Of a stretch of DNA of 64,000 nt, positions 1 through 8,900 are shown in pieces (the first letter of the stretch is position 1; each line of letters begins with the position of its first letter). The translations under genes and the position numbers were made by a program. Below the pieces are notes generated by a model. It was not told the origin of the DNA, did no database searches, and saw only the letters and a program-made list of their open reading frames with translations. This stretch comes from CAYFWF01 sp964346815 (GTDB lineage: Bacteria > Acidobacteriota > Aminicenantia > Aminicenantales > Aminicenantaceae), in contig CAYFWF010000005.1 of assembly GCA_964346815.1 (NCBI GenBank), positions 1-64,000 of the forward strand, read 5' to 3'.

Positions 1-540
1 CTATATCAAAGCTTATCACTCAAAAGCTTGATAGAAAGCCTAAATTAGAATTACAATGAGAGAGCAAAACCGTCGCTTAGAAAATCAGGACGTGTGTCCG
101 AATTATTTGACGACGTACAATGTGCCGCGATACTGGCGTCGCTAAAGGTTTACCAGCGGAAGAGATTCCTTTCTCTACTCAGCCAACAATTAAGTCCTTA
201 CGGCAGCCCCCCTTACAGTCATCTACTAGATGGGGGCGGAGGCGGTGTGTTACCTGTGTGTGGTGTGATGATGAGAAAAGAATGATGTGCCAAACTTGTT
301 GTATAGAGGAGGGGTGGCCGGCCGAGATTTGTTACCGTCCGTATCAGTGTGGCACCTGCATGGACGCCGGATATTTTGTGGGAGAATGGCAACATTTTAC
401 ATAAACAATACCTAACAAGTGCATTGAGTTCGCTATCCCGTTAGTTGGGCTAGGACCTCAGACCGCTGCACGGTCTTCAGCCTCTCATGCGCGAGGTTCG
501 GTATCAATCACACTAATCCATAGATTATAAGAGGTATAGA
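1..540. other. Left-end region without a confident gene
   Basis: No convincing gene is seen before the zinc-ribbon gene at 541. A 94-codon frame (120-404, +) encodes a cysteine-dense C-terminal half, with CVTCVWC and later CQTCC, YQCGTC and FVGEW, which could be a remnant of a zinc-binding protein. It has no Shine-Dalgarno sequence and its first half is low in information. A separate 29-codon frame starts at 56. A short hairpin, AGACCG-CTGCA-CGGTCT, lies near 461-477. The stretch reads as decayed accessory DNA. Confidence 0.3.
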
Positions 541-891
541 ATGGCTAATGAGAGCAAAACAAGCGATTGTCCATATTGCAAAGAGAAGATCAAAGTTGAT
601 GCAATCAAGTGTAAGCACTGCGGCTCTCAATTATCACCAAAAAAACTTTCACATAAAGGCACATGTCCGTATTGTAAGGAGAAAATTCACCCAGAAGCTA
701 TAAAGTGTAAACATTGTCAATCGAATTTGATTACAGTGACCACAGCAGAAGCTTCTGAGCAAGTTACAATGCGAGGACTGGGAGATGCAGTTGCTCGCTT
801 TACCACATTCTTTGGTGTTAAGCCCTGCCCGAATTGCAAACGTCGCCAAGAGCGTTTAAACACTCTCTTCCCTTTTTCGCGTTCACCCTAA
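541..891 (+). CDS. Small tandem zinc-ribbon protein
   Basis: A 116-residue protein of unknown role. Two near-identical zinc ribbons follow each other: DCPYCKEKI..IKCKHC at about residues 9-30 and TCPYCKEKI..IKCKHC at about 41-62, each a CxxC pair, which shows an internal tandem duplication. A third CxxC (PCPNCKRRQERLN) sits near the C-terminus, after GLGDAVARFTTFFGVK. I associate that GLGD..GVKPC..C..R..LN tail with small phage-type proteins, from memory only. There is no signal peptide or membrane segment. The start has a clear AGAGGT five bases upstream. It stands alone in gene-poor DNA, which fits an accessory or phage-derived gene. Zinc binding is well supported; any DNA or protein partner is unknown. 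Confidence 0.8.
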   Translation: MANESKTSDCPYCKEKIKVDAIKCKHCGSQLSPKKLSHKGTCPYCKEKIHPEAIKCKHCQSNLITVTTAEASEQVTMRGLGDAVARFTTFFGVKPCPNCKRRQERLNTLFPFSRSP

Positions 892-1671
892 CCTTTAGGA
901 GTGTTTTGTAACGGACAAAAAATCTTTGATGGACATGGATCTCCTTACGGGGAAAATTGTGTTGTTAAACTTCACTGAAATCAATGGCTGATCAGCTCCT
1001 TAATAATACTTAAAACAAAAACAGGCTTCCCCGCCGTGTAACAAATATGTAATAGATTTTACCAGCTAACGCCAAATTATAGCTACAATTGGCTAAAGGT
1101 TTTTTTGCTGACTAAACCATCTAACAGGGGTGAAAATTAAATCGGCCCTTTAATTCATAATCAGTAGGTTGGGTATTGGCCCCCATTATCTGTTACGCCA
1201 ACAACCCTTGAAGTCTCTCAACTTGAGGCGCAATTGAATTTGTTTTCAAGTGCAGTTTCAATTCCTTTAAGTCATCTAAATGGGCGTACCAGGGAAAACC
1301 TCCGATTTCAGCAACTTACTCTGTTTTTAGGCTTTCAATCCTAGTACCATATTTTCAACGCTTTTCAACCATTTTTGTGAAATGGGAGTATTTATTCCCG
1401 TTCCAGTTACTGGGTAGGGCTCCCTATCACAAAATACTAACATCCGATTTGGATCAAGATACGAGGGGCAGATCATTCAGTGGAGCGGGTTTGTCCGTAA
1501 TGGATTTAATAACCATAAGTCATTATGTCCATAAGCGTACAGACGATGTTTCAGAAACGAACAATCTTATACTACGATGAAACTTTTCTACAAACATCAC
1601 CCTGGTGTATACAATTGGCACGAAAAATGCATACATAGATTGCGCAAGTAACTTCACATATGAGGCATGTC
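892..1671. other. Long intergenic stretch, possible gene remnants
   Basis: About 780 bases without a supported gene. On the minus strand, 1372-1193 reads as a protein-like frame (KYGTRIESLKTE, then AEIGGFPWYAHLDDLKELK, then a tail ending LQGLLA) broken by two in-frame stops, so it may be the end of a dead gene. A 67-codon plus-strand frame at 1377-1580 has no ribosome site and no recognisable motif. Just before the PadR gene the sequence TGTATAC (near 1606) faces GCATACA (near 1629), an imperfect dyad that could be a PadR operator. Nothing else stands out. Confidence 0.3.
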
Positions 1672-2013
1672 ATGATATCCAAAACACTGATGGCCGCTTC
1701 AACCCGGCCGATCATTCTGGCGATACTTTCCAGGGGAGAGGATTACGGCTACAGCATCATCCAGAAAGTGAAAGATATTTCAGGAGGAAGTCTCGAGTGG
1801 ACAGACGGGATGCTTTATCCTGTCCTCCAGCGGATGGAGATGGATGACCTGATCGCTTCTAAGTGGAAGCTTTCTGGAGAGAACCGTCCACGGCGATATT
1901 ATAGAATCACCGAAAGGGGCCGCAAGGAGCTTGAATCCGAGTTGATAAGCTGGAGAAATGTCTGGCAGGCATTAACTCGGATTGTTGCCCCAATTCAAGC
2001 TGAGGATTTATAA
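1672..2013 (+). CDS. PadR-family transcriptional regulator
   Basis: A 113-residue winged-helix repressor of the PadR-like family. The body (STRPIILAILSRGEDYGY, then EWTDGMLYPVLQRMEMDDL, then RYYRITERGRKEL) is the standard PadR DNA-binding domain with little after it. I chose the ATG at 1672 because GAGG lies six bases upstream; an in-frame ATG at 1660 would add four residues but has no ribosome site. It lies 14 bases before a large FtsX-type permease, a pairing common in Acidobacteria-like genomes, so it probably controls that permease and itself. The imperfect TGTATAC/GCATACA dyad upstream is a candidate operator. The inducing ligand is unknown. Confidence 0.88.
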   Translation: MISKTLMAASTRPIILAILSRGEDYGYSIIQKVKDISGGSLEWTDGMLYPVLQRMEMDDLIASKWKLSGENRPRRYYRITERGRKELESELISWRNVWQALTRIVAPIQAEDL

Positions 2014-2027
2014 AAAAGGGGGGAATC

Positions 2028-4715
2028 ATGTTCGATCTGGAAAATGCAATCAAGGAATGGAAAAAAAGCCTACGAAAATATGAAGTGTTCGAGGATGGAC
2101 TGATTGCCGATATCGAGATCCATCTGCGGGATGCCTATGAAGCCCAGAGAAGAACTGGGTTGGATGAGGAGGCTGCGTTCCGCATTGCTGTGGCCCAGGT
2201 GGGGACAGCTGACAGCATTGCCTCAGAATACAATAAAAATCGGCTCGTCAAGCTCGACCGGCGTTCACCTTTGCGCCCTGCCCGGTTTATGCCGGCTCTT
2301 TTTTGGAACTTCATCAAGATTGTCCTGCGGAAGATCAAACGCCAGAAAGGTTATTCCTTTATCAATATCACAGGTTTGGCCATCGGTATGGCCTGCTGCA
2401 TCGTTATGGTTCTGTATATCCATTCGGAATTGACTTTTGACATATTTCACGAACACGCCGATAGGATATATGTCCTGTGTGTTCAGTCGGAACGTGAAGG
2501 ATATGAGTTCAGGGGAACAGCCAGTAATGCGACAGCCGCTGAAGTTCTACAAAATGAATATCACGAAGTGGCTGAGGCGGTACGTTATGGATTTAAATCA
2601 GGTACGGCGTTTAGCTACAAAGGCAAACGCTTCGACATGGACAGCGTGCTTTATGCCGATGAGAATGTCTTTGAAGTGTTCACATGGCCGATGATCAAAG
2701 GCGATCCGAAGAGTGCATTATCCGCGCCTCACACTATCGTCATCACGGAAAAAATCGCCGGGCTATGTTTCGGTGAATCGGATCCCATCGGTAAGATTCT
2801 CAAATTCGGAGAAGAGGAAACGTTTGCGGTGACAGGCGTTGTCAAAAACGTCCCTGACAATTCTACCATCAACTTTGATGCCCTCTGCTCCTTCAAGACT
2901 CTCTATACACAAGAATCTCTGAAGCGGATACTGACCGACTGGCTGTCCCATAATTTCAATACATATTTGCTTTTGGAGGAGGGAGTTCAGCCGGGTGATT
3001 TAGAAAAGAAATTTCCGGCTCTGCTGGAGAGATTCGCAGGAGATGACATGAGGGAAAGGGCGGCAATAGAATCTTTGTTTCTTCATCCATTAAGGCAGCT
3101 CTACTTAAATCCTCCCCAGACCACGCGCGGACCTATCTTCTATGTCTATATCTTTTCTGTTGTGGCTGTGTTGATTCTGTTTATCGCCTGTTTCAACTTC
3201 ATGAATTTATCCACTGCTCGGTCGGCAACCCGCGCTCATGAGGTGGGCATACGGAAAGTCCTCGGTGCCTCCAGGAAAAGTCTTGTCAGTCAGTTTTTTT
3301 CCGAATCGCTGTTCTTCAGCTTTGTCTCCCTGCTGCTGGCAGTCACGCTCGTCCAAGTGATACTGCCCTCTATCAATTCACTGACCGGACGCACACTGAG
3401 CCTGAATATGATTGAGCTTCCTTGGCTGATACCAGGTTTTATTGCGCTGACGCTTTTTGTCGGATTGGCTGCTGGCAGTTACCCGGCTCTTCTTTTGTCC
3501 CGGTTTATTCCGGTGAAAGTGTTGAGAGGCAGGTTGAGTTCGTTTAAATCCAACATAAAATTACGGCGCGGACTGGTCGCAATGCAGTTTGTCATTTCCA
3601 TTGCCCTGGTGATTTGCACAGTTATCATAGTCCGGCAGTTGTTTTTTTTGCAGAACATGGATGCGGGTTTCGACAGGGAAAATGTTGTGCTGATCCCGGC
3701 AGCGGATGATGCCATACGGAAATCCCGGGAGGTAATCAAAGAAGAATTTAAAAAGAATCCGGACATTGTCAGTGTCGCGGCTTCTTCGACTTTTCCCGGA
3801 GGGGGTTATCCGAACAACATAAAAATCCCGCAGGGCTATGCAGAATCAGAGGCAGTATTGATGGATGAAATCAATGCCGATCACGATTTTTTGCCCACAA
3901 TGGGTATCGAACTTGTGGCCGGACGAAACTTCTCGAAGGAATTCGGAACCGATGAGATGAACTCCGTGATCATAAATGAAACGGCTGTAAAACAGTTTGG
4001 ATGGGATAATCCTGTAGGCAAGACGATCAAATCCTTTGATCCCAGAAAGGCTGACTTCCAATATAAGGAGATGACGGTTATCGGTGTTATCAAAGATTTC
4101 CACCTTCGTTTTCTGACTCAGGAAATGGAACCCACGTTTATTGGTTGTGATCCAGACTTTCCGTTTCCCTATAATTATATGGATGTGATTTCAGTAAGAT
4201 ACAAAACGGACGATTTAGCAGGCACCCTGGATTTCATGAAAAAACAATGGGGAAAAATCTTTCCCAATATACCCTTCGAATCCTATTTCCTGGATGACAT
4301 TTTTGGATTTCAGTTTCTGCAAATCGAGCGTTCCCGAAAAATTTTCTCCTATTTTTCATTTCTGGCTATCTTCGTCGCCTGTCTGGGGCTTTACGGGATG
4401 GCTTCCTTTTCAGCCGAGCAGCGCACCAAAGAGATCGGTATCCGGAAAGTGCTGGGCAGCACAATTACGGGTATTATCATCCTGCTGGGCAAGGAGCTGA
4501 TCGGGTTGATTTTAATAGCTAACCTGGTCGCCTGGCCGCTTTCCTTTTATGCGATGAACCAGTGGTTTAGGAATTTTCCCTACAGGGCGAATATCGGTAT
4601 CGAATTATTTTTTGCTTCCTCTCTGATCGTATTGATTATCGGTCTTTTGACAGTCTCTCATCAAGCTATCAGGGCTGCTCTGGCCAATCCGGTGAATTCG
4701 CTGCGCTACGAGTAA
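2028..4715 (+). CDS. FtsX/MacB-type ABC transporter permease
   Basis: An 895-residue inner-membrane permease of the MacB/FtsX superfamily. It begins with a soluble prefix (residues about 1-75) of the kind found in PadR-linked permeases. TM1 follows at about 107-132 (FINITGLAIGMACCIVMVLY), then a periplasmic MacB-like domain and a first FtsX domain near 370-490 with EVGIRKVLGASRKSLVSQF. A second TM, a second periplasmic domain and a final FtsX domain come after, with the same signature (EIGIRKVLGSTITG). It is therefore a double-unit permease that could form a whole channel alone. No ATPase gene is next to it, so its partner is encoded elsewhere. A GGGGGG ribosome site precedes the ATG. The substrate is unknown; export or mechanotransmission are the family roles. 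Confidence 0.88.
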   Translation: MFDLENAIKEWKKSLRKYEVFEDGLIADIEIHLRDAYEAQRRTGLDEEAAFRIAVAQVGTADSIASEYNKNRLVKLDRRSPLRPARFMPALFWNFIKIVLRKIKRQKGYSFINITGLAIGMACCIVMVLYIHSELTFDIFHEHADRIYVLCVQSEREGYEFRGTASNATAAEVLQNEYHEVAEAVRYGFKSGTAFSYKGKRFDMDSVLYADENVFEVFTWPMIKGDPKSALSAPHTIVITEKIAGLCFGESDPIGKILKFGEEETFAVTGVVKNVPDNSTINFDALCSFKTLYTQESLKRILTDWLSHNFNTYLLLEEGVQPGDLEKKFPALLERFAGDDMRERAAIESLFLHPLRQLYLNPPQTTRGPIFYVYIFSVVAVLILFIACFNFMNLSTARSATRAHEVGIRKVLGASRKSLVSQFFSESLFFSFVSLLLAVTLVQVILPSINSLTGRTLSLNMIELPWLIPGFIALTLFVGLAAGSYPALLLSRFIPVKVLRGRLSSFKSNIKLRRGLVAMQFVISIALVICTVIIVRQLFFLQNMDAGFDRENVVLIPAADDAIRKSREVIKEEFKKNPDIVSVAASSTFPGGGYPNNIKIPQGYAESEAVLMDEINADHDFLPTMGIELVAGRNFSKEFGTDEMNSVIINETAVKQFGWDNPVGKTIKSFDPRKADFQYKEMTVIGVIKDFHLRFLTQEMEPTFIGCDPDFPFPYNYMDVISVRYKTDDLAGTLDFMKKQWGKIFPNIPFESYFLDDIFGFQFLQIERSRKIFSYFSFLAIFVACLGLYGMASFSAEQRTKEIGIRKVLGSTITGIIILLGKELIGLILIANLVAWPLSFYAMNQWFRNFPYRANIGIELFFASSLIVLIIGLLTVSHQAIRAALANPVNSLRYE

Positions 4716-4777
4716 AAATCGGGGACTATCCCCAATTTTCCCCTATTTTTTCATTGACCCGGTAGGGGGATTCCCCT
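4715..4777 (+). terminator. Palindromic terminator-like hairpins after the permease
   Basis: AAAAT-C-GGGGA, loop CTA, TCCCC-A-ATTTT (4715-4739) forms a hairpin that starts in the stop codon and ends in a T-rich arm, a plausible rho-independent terminator. A second small hairpin, AGGGG-GATT-CCCCT, follows at 4764-4777. GGGGA..TCCCC units of this shape are also typical of dispersed REP-like elements. I saw no second copy in this window. Confidence 0.5.
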
Positions 4778-4816
4778 TTAAAGGAAGGTATAACATTAAA
4801 ATATTGAGGAGAGTAG

Positions 4817-4915
4817 TATTACGAGAAATTCCTCAACCTCTAGAAGGACGCTGACCCTGATACCGCTGAAGTTGATGATGCTAGGAAGAGGCTGGCTGGG
4901 TTAAAGAGCCATTAA
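4817..4915 (+). pseudogene. Decayed C-terminal tail of a TPR-like protein
   Basis: This frame reads YYEKFLNL-stop-KDADPDTAEVDDARKRL and ends AGLKSH-stop. From family knowledge, tails like YEKFLxLWKDADPD..EVEDAKxRLAGL end many TPR-repeat proteins, so the TAG at 4841-4843 probably replaced a tryptophan TGG. Two more stops lie just upstream (4805-4807 and 4814-4816). No start or ribosome site is present and the rest of the gene is missing. It marks this region as a site of past deletion. The rest of 4716-5089 holds nothing else I can name. Confidence 0.5.
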
Positions 4916-5089
4916 ACAAAATGGTGTTAAATTAATTATTATGCTCCGTATGGAAGCAAATCATAACGTCGCATATCTGCATCATTTAAACTTTTATTTC
5001 AACTCAAAATACTCTCAAATTTTCTTCTATATAAAAAGCCCGAGCATGTTTTTCATTGAACAGTCGATGAAGGAAAGACCCAACAAATG

Positions 5090-6014
5090 TCAAGAGCTAC
5101 CAAAAGTGTCGTAAGTACACCTACCATCATGTTCTATGGTCACCAATATGTTACCATCTTGCCTTGTTGAAAACATTCGACGTCCATCGTCGTTATGTCC
5201 CAAGCTAAATCTGCCATCTGAGTATCGTGAGTCAACATTTTTGACCAGGACTTTCACCTGCTCTTGGGAAACGTTCAGATACGATATTAAAAAACCGCGT
5301 TGGGCCGGTGGTATTGAACCACGTTGTACAGAACGCATTTTGGTGACCGTGATGAGGCGAAATGAGAATATCAATCCCGGGGCTAATCGCATTGCCGGCT
5401 ATCGCTGTTCTGAGTCCATGCGAAGTTGCGAGCAACCAATCCATTCCTTGTGTGGTCATGTCACCGGTGATAGCAATTGTTCTGCCTGCATATTTCACAA
5501 CTGACACATAGCAGGAATTATTAACATAATCTGTGTCGGTAATCGAAATAGCTGCAACAAGACCTATTGGGAGCCAGTAATAATAATAGGACATTCCATC
5601 GCCAAGAACAGGCTGAGAAACAGCAGGAATGCTATAATCCCAGGGCCAAAAGAAATGTTGTCTATAGAAATCAATAGGAGTGTTATTTTGATTTGATCTT
5701 TGTACCCTATCCCAATCAAGGTCAGGTCTGTGGACTATTATCGAGGGCTTTAATACCGAATACAAATTTTCAATATCACTAATGTGATCAGAGTGAGGAT
5801 GAGTAATGACAAAATAAGCTAGATCTGCACCTTGCCAAGTCGTAAACGTAAGTCTTCCCTCTCCGAGGATCGCCTCAGTCTGGCATCTTCGTAGGAATTG
5901 AACAGGAGAAAATTCATCTGATCTTCCACAATCGATTAGAATTAGATAACGATTTGGAGTGACCAAGGCAACACAAGAACCCCGTCCGACATTAAAAACT
6001 GCCATTTGAAGCAT
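5090..6014 (-). pseudogene. Metallo-beta-lactamase-fold hydrolase (ComEC-like), frameshifted
   Basis: A soluble hydrolase of the ComEC-type metallo-beta-lactamase group. The first frame (6014 to 5232) shows the metal motif THPHSDHISD (HxHxDH), ITGDMT and SPHHGHQN. It then reads into nonsense (ERFPRAGESPGQKC) and stops. Removing one base from the six-T run (plus-strand A6 at 5289-5294) shifts into a frame that continues sensibly with QVKVLVKNVDSRYSDGRF, RRMFSTRQDGNILVTIEHDG and stops at 5090, giving about 307 residues. The start is firm: GGGGGGAGG lies a few bases upstream. The shift is a recent mutation, a sequencing error or a slippage site; the metal-binding core is intact either way. It follows the membrane-protein gene by 44 bases, so the two are probably one operon. 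The substrate is unknown. Confidence 0.75.
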
Positions 6015-6058
6015 TGTTTTACCTCCCCCCTGTTAATTTTGTAACCTTCAGGGTGTGA

Positions 6059-6640
6059 TTAGTTTTTGTCCTTGAGCTTTAAATACAAGACAACTAGTAT
6101 GAGTTGAAAAACAAGCGCTACGACAAAAACGATAGCAGGCCAAAGCAAGTTAACACGGAGTACTTCTAATTCTTGTTCTGCACAAGCACTAGCAGTGCCA
6201 AAGGCATAGAAAAGCGAATTGCAGATTAAAATGAAATATAAGATTATGAGCTGTGTACTCATTGGATTCATTGCCTTTGGTGATCTTGGATCGGCGTAAA
6301 GGCCAGCAATGTTTTGGATTCCCATGACTTTCTGGTTGATGTAGGTGTGTCTTACCTCATTAACAAAACGCGCGACGCGTACATAGTAAATCCTATTGCG
6401 AAGAAGCAAAAATAGTAAGAGCATGCCCGCAAAACCGGTGAAGAAAAGGAGAATCGTTATGCCTGTCCAAGCGATTCCTGATGATAATTGAAGTCCCAAT
6501 ATCCCTCCGGTGGCAGTGAACACGGCAGCATAACCAGTGAACATAAATTTCACAATGCTCAAAAAAATGGAGTCATAATGTCTCATTTGCTGAAAGCATT
6601 GCTGAAAATCTGTTTTCAATAGTTCATATTCAATAGTCAT
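6059..6640 (-). CDS. Four-helix membrane protein of unknown function
   Basis: A 193-residue integral membrane protein I do not recognise. A charged N-terminal helix (residues 1-25) leads into two membrane segments at about 27-50 and 55-80. A cytoplasm-like loop (RIYYVRVARFVNEVRHTYIN) follows, then two more segments at about 128-148 and 163-185, and the protein ends in a lysine-rich tail. AGGA six bases before the ATG is the ribosome site, and a clean promoter lies at 6714-6743. It is the first gene of a pair with the metallo-beta-lactamase-fold gene. A soluble hydrolase with a small multi-pass partner in mobile-looking DNA resembles effector or conflict modules, but nothing in the sequence proves this. 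Confidence 0.75.
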   Translation of the reverse strand: MTIEYELLKTDFQQCFQQMRHYDSIFLSIVKFMFTGYAAVFTATGGILGLQLSSGIAWTGITILLFFTGFAGMLLLFLLLRNRIYYVRVARFVNEVRHTYINQKVMGIQNIAGLYADPRSPKAMNPMSTQLIILYFILICNSLFYAFGTASACAEQELEVLRVNLLWPAIVFVVALVFQLILVVLYLKLKDKN

Positions 6641-6713
6641 AGTGTGTCCTGTTTGAGTACAATAATAATAGGTGAAATGTGATCTTGATTTTCTTTTCCT
6701 CCCCTCATAAAAA

Positions 6714-6743
6714 ATTGTAAGGCATTAAAAATAAAGAAGTCAA
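6714..6743 (-). promoter_or_regulatory. Promoter of the 4-TM / MBL pair
   Basis: On the minus strand TTGACT (6743-6738) and TACAAT (6719-6714) are separated by 18 bases, a good sigma-70 match. Transcription would start about 65-70 bases before the membrane-protein ATG at 6640, leaving a leader that contains AGGGGAGG. Confidence 0.6.
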
Positions 6744-6775
6744 GGTGGTTTGATTAGCGAAGATTGTGTGAATAA

Positions 6776-7912
6776 GGATTATTTGACGTCAGCAAGATTT
6801 GGACACATGCCGATTTTAACGGTGGTGAGCAAAAGGTCTTTCAAAACAAAACCGAGGGATTTGAACCGATAATCAGCAAGAAAACTTGGGAAAAAAATCA
6901 AGAGATTTTGAAGAGCCGACAAAAGAATTTCCAAACCAAAAAGCTCAGTTTTAAATTCAATAATTTGATGATCTGTGGAAAGTGTGGGAGAAAAGTTTAT
7001 GGCGCACGATTTGATCATCAAATAAGCTGGGAAACAAAGAATGGGCAAAAGGTCAAGAAGTACAAATATGATCCGTACTACACTCACGTGAAAGGTTTAG
7101 TGAGAGGGGAACGCTGTGCTGTTCCTTCTTTCAAAGAAAAGGAACTCGAACAGATGCTTATGGATGAAATCAGCTTGATCAAATTCAATGCCAAGCATTG
7201 GAAGATAGTTAAAGAGGATTTATTCAAAGATGAAACGAAGGATTTCATCGTCCATGAAATCAAGATGCTGAGATCAGAGCAAACGAAAAACGAAAATGCT
7301 TTAGACAAAATGTATGACGATTATTGTAAGGAAGTCATTGATGCCGATTTCTTCAAGAGCCGAAGCGAAAAGATACAAGAACGACAAGAGGAGATCAAAG
7401 ATCGTTTGTCCGAGCTTGAGGAGGAAAGGGACTATTTTGATAAGAAGATCGGCAAGAGCATAGAGGTCCTAGACGCTATGAAAAATTGGGACAAAATCTT
7501 TGAAAAAGCCAGCGATGAAAAGAAGAATCACCTGCTCCGATTATTGACAATTAAAATTTCCACGGTTCATAATAAGGCTGAACGAAACGGCAAAGTCTAT
7601 GAGTACAGAGGATTAGAATTCACCTATTCACCAGAGGTAAGAGAGCTTTTTGAGATTGGAATTTTGGAGAAAGATAAGGAATGGCACGATTCAAATTCCT
7701 CAGGAAATTGGGGACAAAATAACTCTTTAATTGCCGAAAAATTAAGTATGTCCGCAGCCCCATTGAGAATTCCGCCCCGACCTAACCCAGCTTTCAAGAA
7801 TCGTTCTTCGAGGGTAGCAATATGGATTTTCACATATTGTCGGAGAGCATGTATTGAGCACGGCGTTAAAGGTCATCACCAGAGCGGAAGATATGGCCGA
7901 TGGCAAAGATAA
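6776..7912 (+). pseudogene. Serine recombinase remnant lacking the catalytic domain
   Basis: The C-terminal part of a large serine recombinase. The open frame begins right after a stop at 6773. Residues before the first usable start (TTG at 6908) already read as the end of the family's Recombinase domain (EGFEPIISKKTWEKNQEILK). Then come the zinc ribbon (MICGKCGRKVYG, later RGERCAVP), a long coiled coil (about residues 90-190 from the TTG) and the downstream beta region. The resolvase domain with the nucleophilic serine is absent, so the protein cannot recombine DNA. The last 60 or so residues, from SNSSGNWGQNNS on, look unlike the family and may be read into flanking DNA. It is the relic of an integrated element. 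Confidence 0.8.
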
Positions 7913-7977
7913 CCTTGAAAGTCGTGTCCACACAAAGGAAAAGCGCTAATCTAGGCAGGAAAGAAAAGGAAACAAAG

Positions 7978-8889
7978 ATGCTTCTCGGCACCCGCAAGGC
8001 TTTGACCTTCGAGAATTCCTGTGCTATAAAGCATCTGGCAGTAGAGAATCCTATGGCCGAACAGAAAATCGTCTGTTATACCCTTGATTTGGAACACGAT
8101 TATGCAGGCCTGGCTCCCGCTGAAGAATATGAGACATTCTCCCATCGTGTGTCACTCGATAGGCTTCTGGAGATAATCCGCAGGCATGATTTGAAGATCA
8201 CTGTGTTTGCCACGGGAAAAGTCTTGAGTGAGAGAAGGGACATGGTCGAGTTTTTCCAAAAAAACGGAGCGGAGATCGAACTGCACGGATACCAGCACGT
8301 TATGTATCGGCCGGACTGCGCTCTTGAGGTTCGGACAGGAGTTGAGGCTTATCACAAATATTTCAGCAGAAAGCCAGCAGGTTACCGTTCGCCTGGAGGC
8401 GTGGTGTCGCCTGTTTTGATGGAAGCCCTGGCCAAGGAAGGTATCCGGTATGATTCCAGCCTCATCCCCTCTTTCAGATGGAGGGTTTACCAAAACCTGA
8501 AGAGCCCGATCAAACCCTACCGCGACCCTGCATCTTCTCTCTTGGAGCTTCCCATCGGAGTGGTGCCCAAGGTTCGCTTTCCGATCGCCGCGAGCTACAT
8601 CCGGTTGGTGGGGCTCGCTTCTTACAAACTGCTCTTCGCTCTTTTCGGTGCCCCTGCGCCTCTTGTTTACCTCTTTCACCTCGTAGACCTGATCCCGACC
8701 GGGATGAGAAAAGAGCTGCCTTTTTTCTGGCGTAAGGTCTATGCGAAGGGACAAAAGAAGGGATTCGATATCTTCGAAGCCACGGTCGTCTATTTCAAGA
8801 AACTGGGATACAGATCAGAATTCATGAGCAGCTTGTACAAAAGATACACGTCCTCTCCTGAGAAACGACCGGGGACGCGCAATCCATAA
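7978..8889 (+). CDS. Polysaccharide deacetylase
   Basis: A 303-residue NodB-type carbohydrate esterase that removes acetyl groups from N-acetylated sugars of a surface glycan. TLDLEHDYAG supplies the catalytic and metal aspartates, ELHGYQH gives the HxxxH zinc site, and YRSPGG is the third family motif. I placed the start at the ATG at 7978, with AAGGAA six bases upstream. An ATG at 8053 (MAEQKIVCYTLD) would remove 25 poorly conserved residues and is possible. No signal peptide is seen, so it may act on a lipid-linked intermediate on the cytoplasmic side. It opens the plus-strand glycan gene run, 11 bases before a GT39-like gene. Confidence 0.85.
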   Translation: MLLGTRKALTFENSCAIKHLAVENPMAEQKIVCYTLDLEHDYAGLAPAEEYETFSHRVSLDRLLEIIRRHDLKITVFATGKVLSERRDMVEFFQKNGAEIELHGYQHVMYRPDCALEVRTGVEAYHKYFSRKPAGYRSPGGVVSPVLMEALAKEGIRYDSSLIPSFRWRVYQNLKSPIKPYRDPASSLLELPIGVVPKVRFPIAASYIRLVGLASYKLLFALFGAPAPLVYLFHLVDLIPTGMRKELPFFWRKVYAKGQKKGFDIFEATVVYFKKLGYRSEFMSSLYKRYTSSPEKRPGTRNP

Positions 8890-8900
8890 AATGGGAAGAA

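Noticed and set aside
94..285. 63-codon frame at the left end
   Set aside because: No ribosome site and low-complexity glycine run; overlaps a better though still weak cysteine-rich frame.
408..450. Integron attC-like core motifs (ACCTAAC and GTTGGGC)
   Set aside because: The spacing of about 40 bases is too short and the inner arms do not pair, so no attC fold forms; no integron integrase is present.
892..985. Continuation of the zinc-ribbon frame beyond its TAA (about 30 codons with a CxNGQKIFDGHG stretch)
   Set aside because: The stop is clear, the tail has no zinc motif linked to the protein, and length is within chance.
1377..1580. 67-codon plus-strand frame
   Set aside because: No ribosome site, no motif, and it overlaps the better minus-strand remnant region only at its edge.
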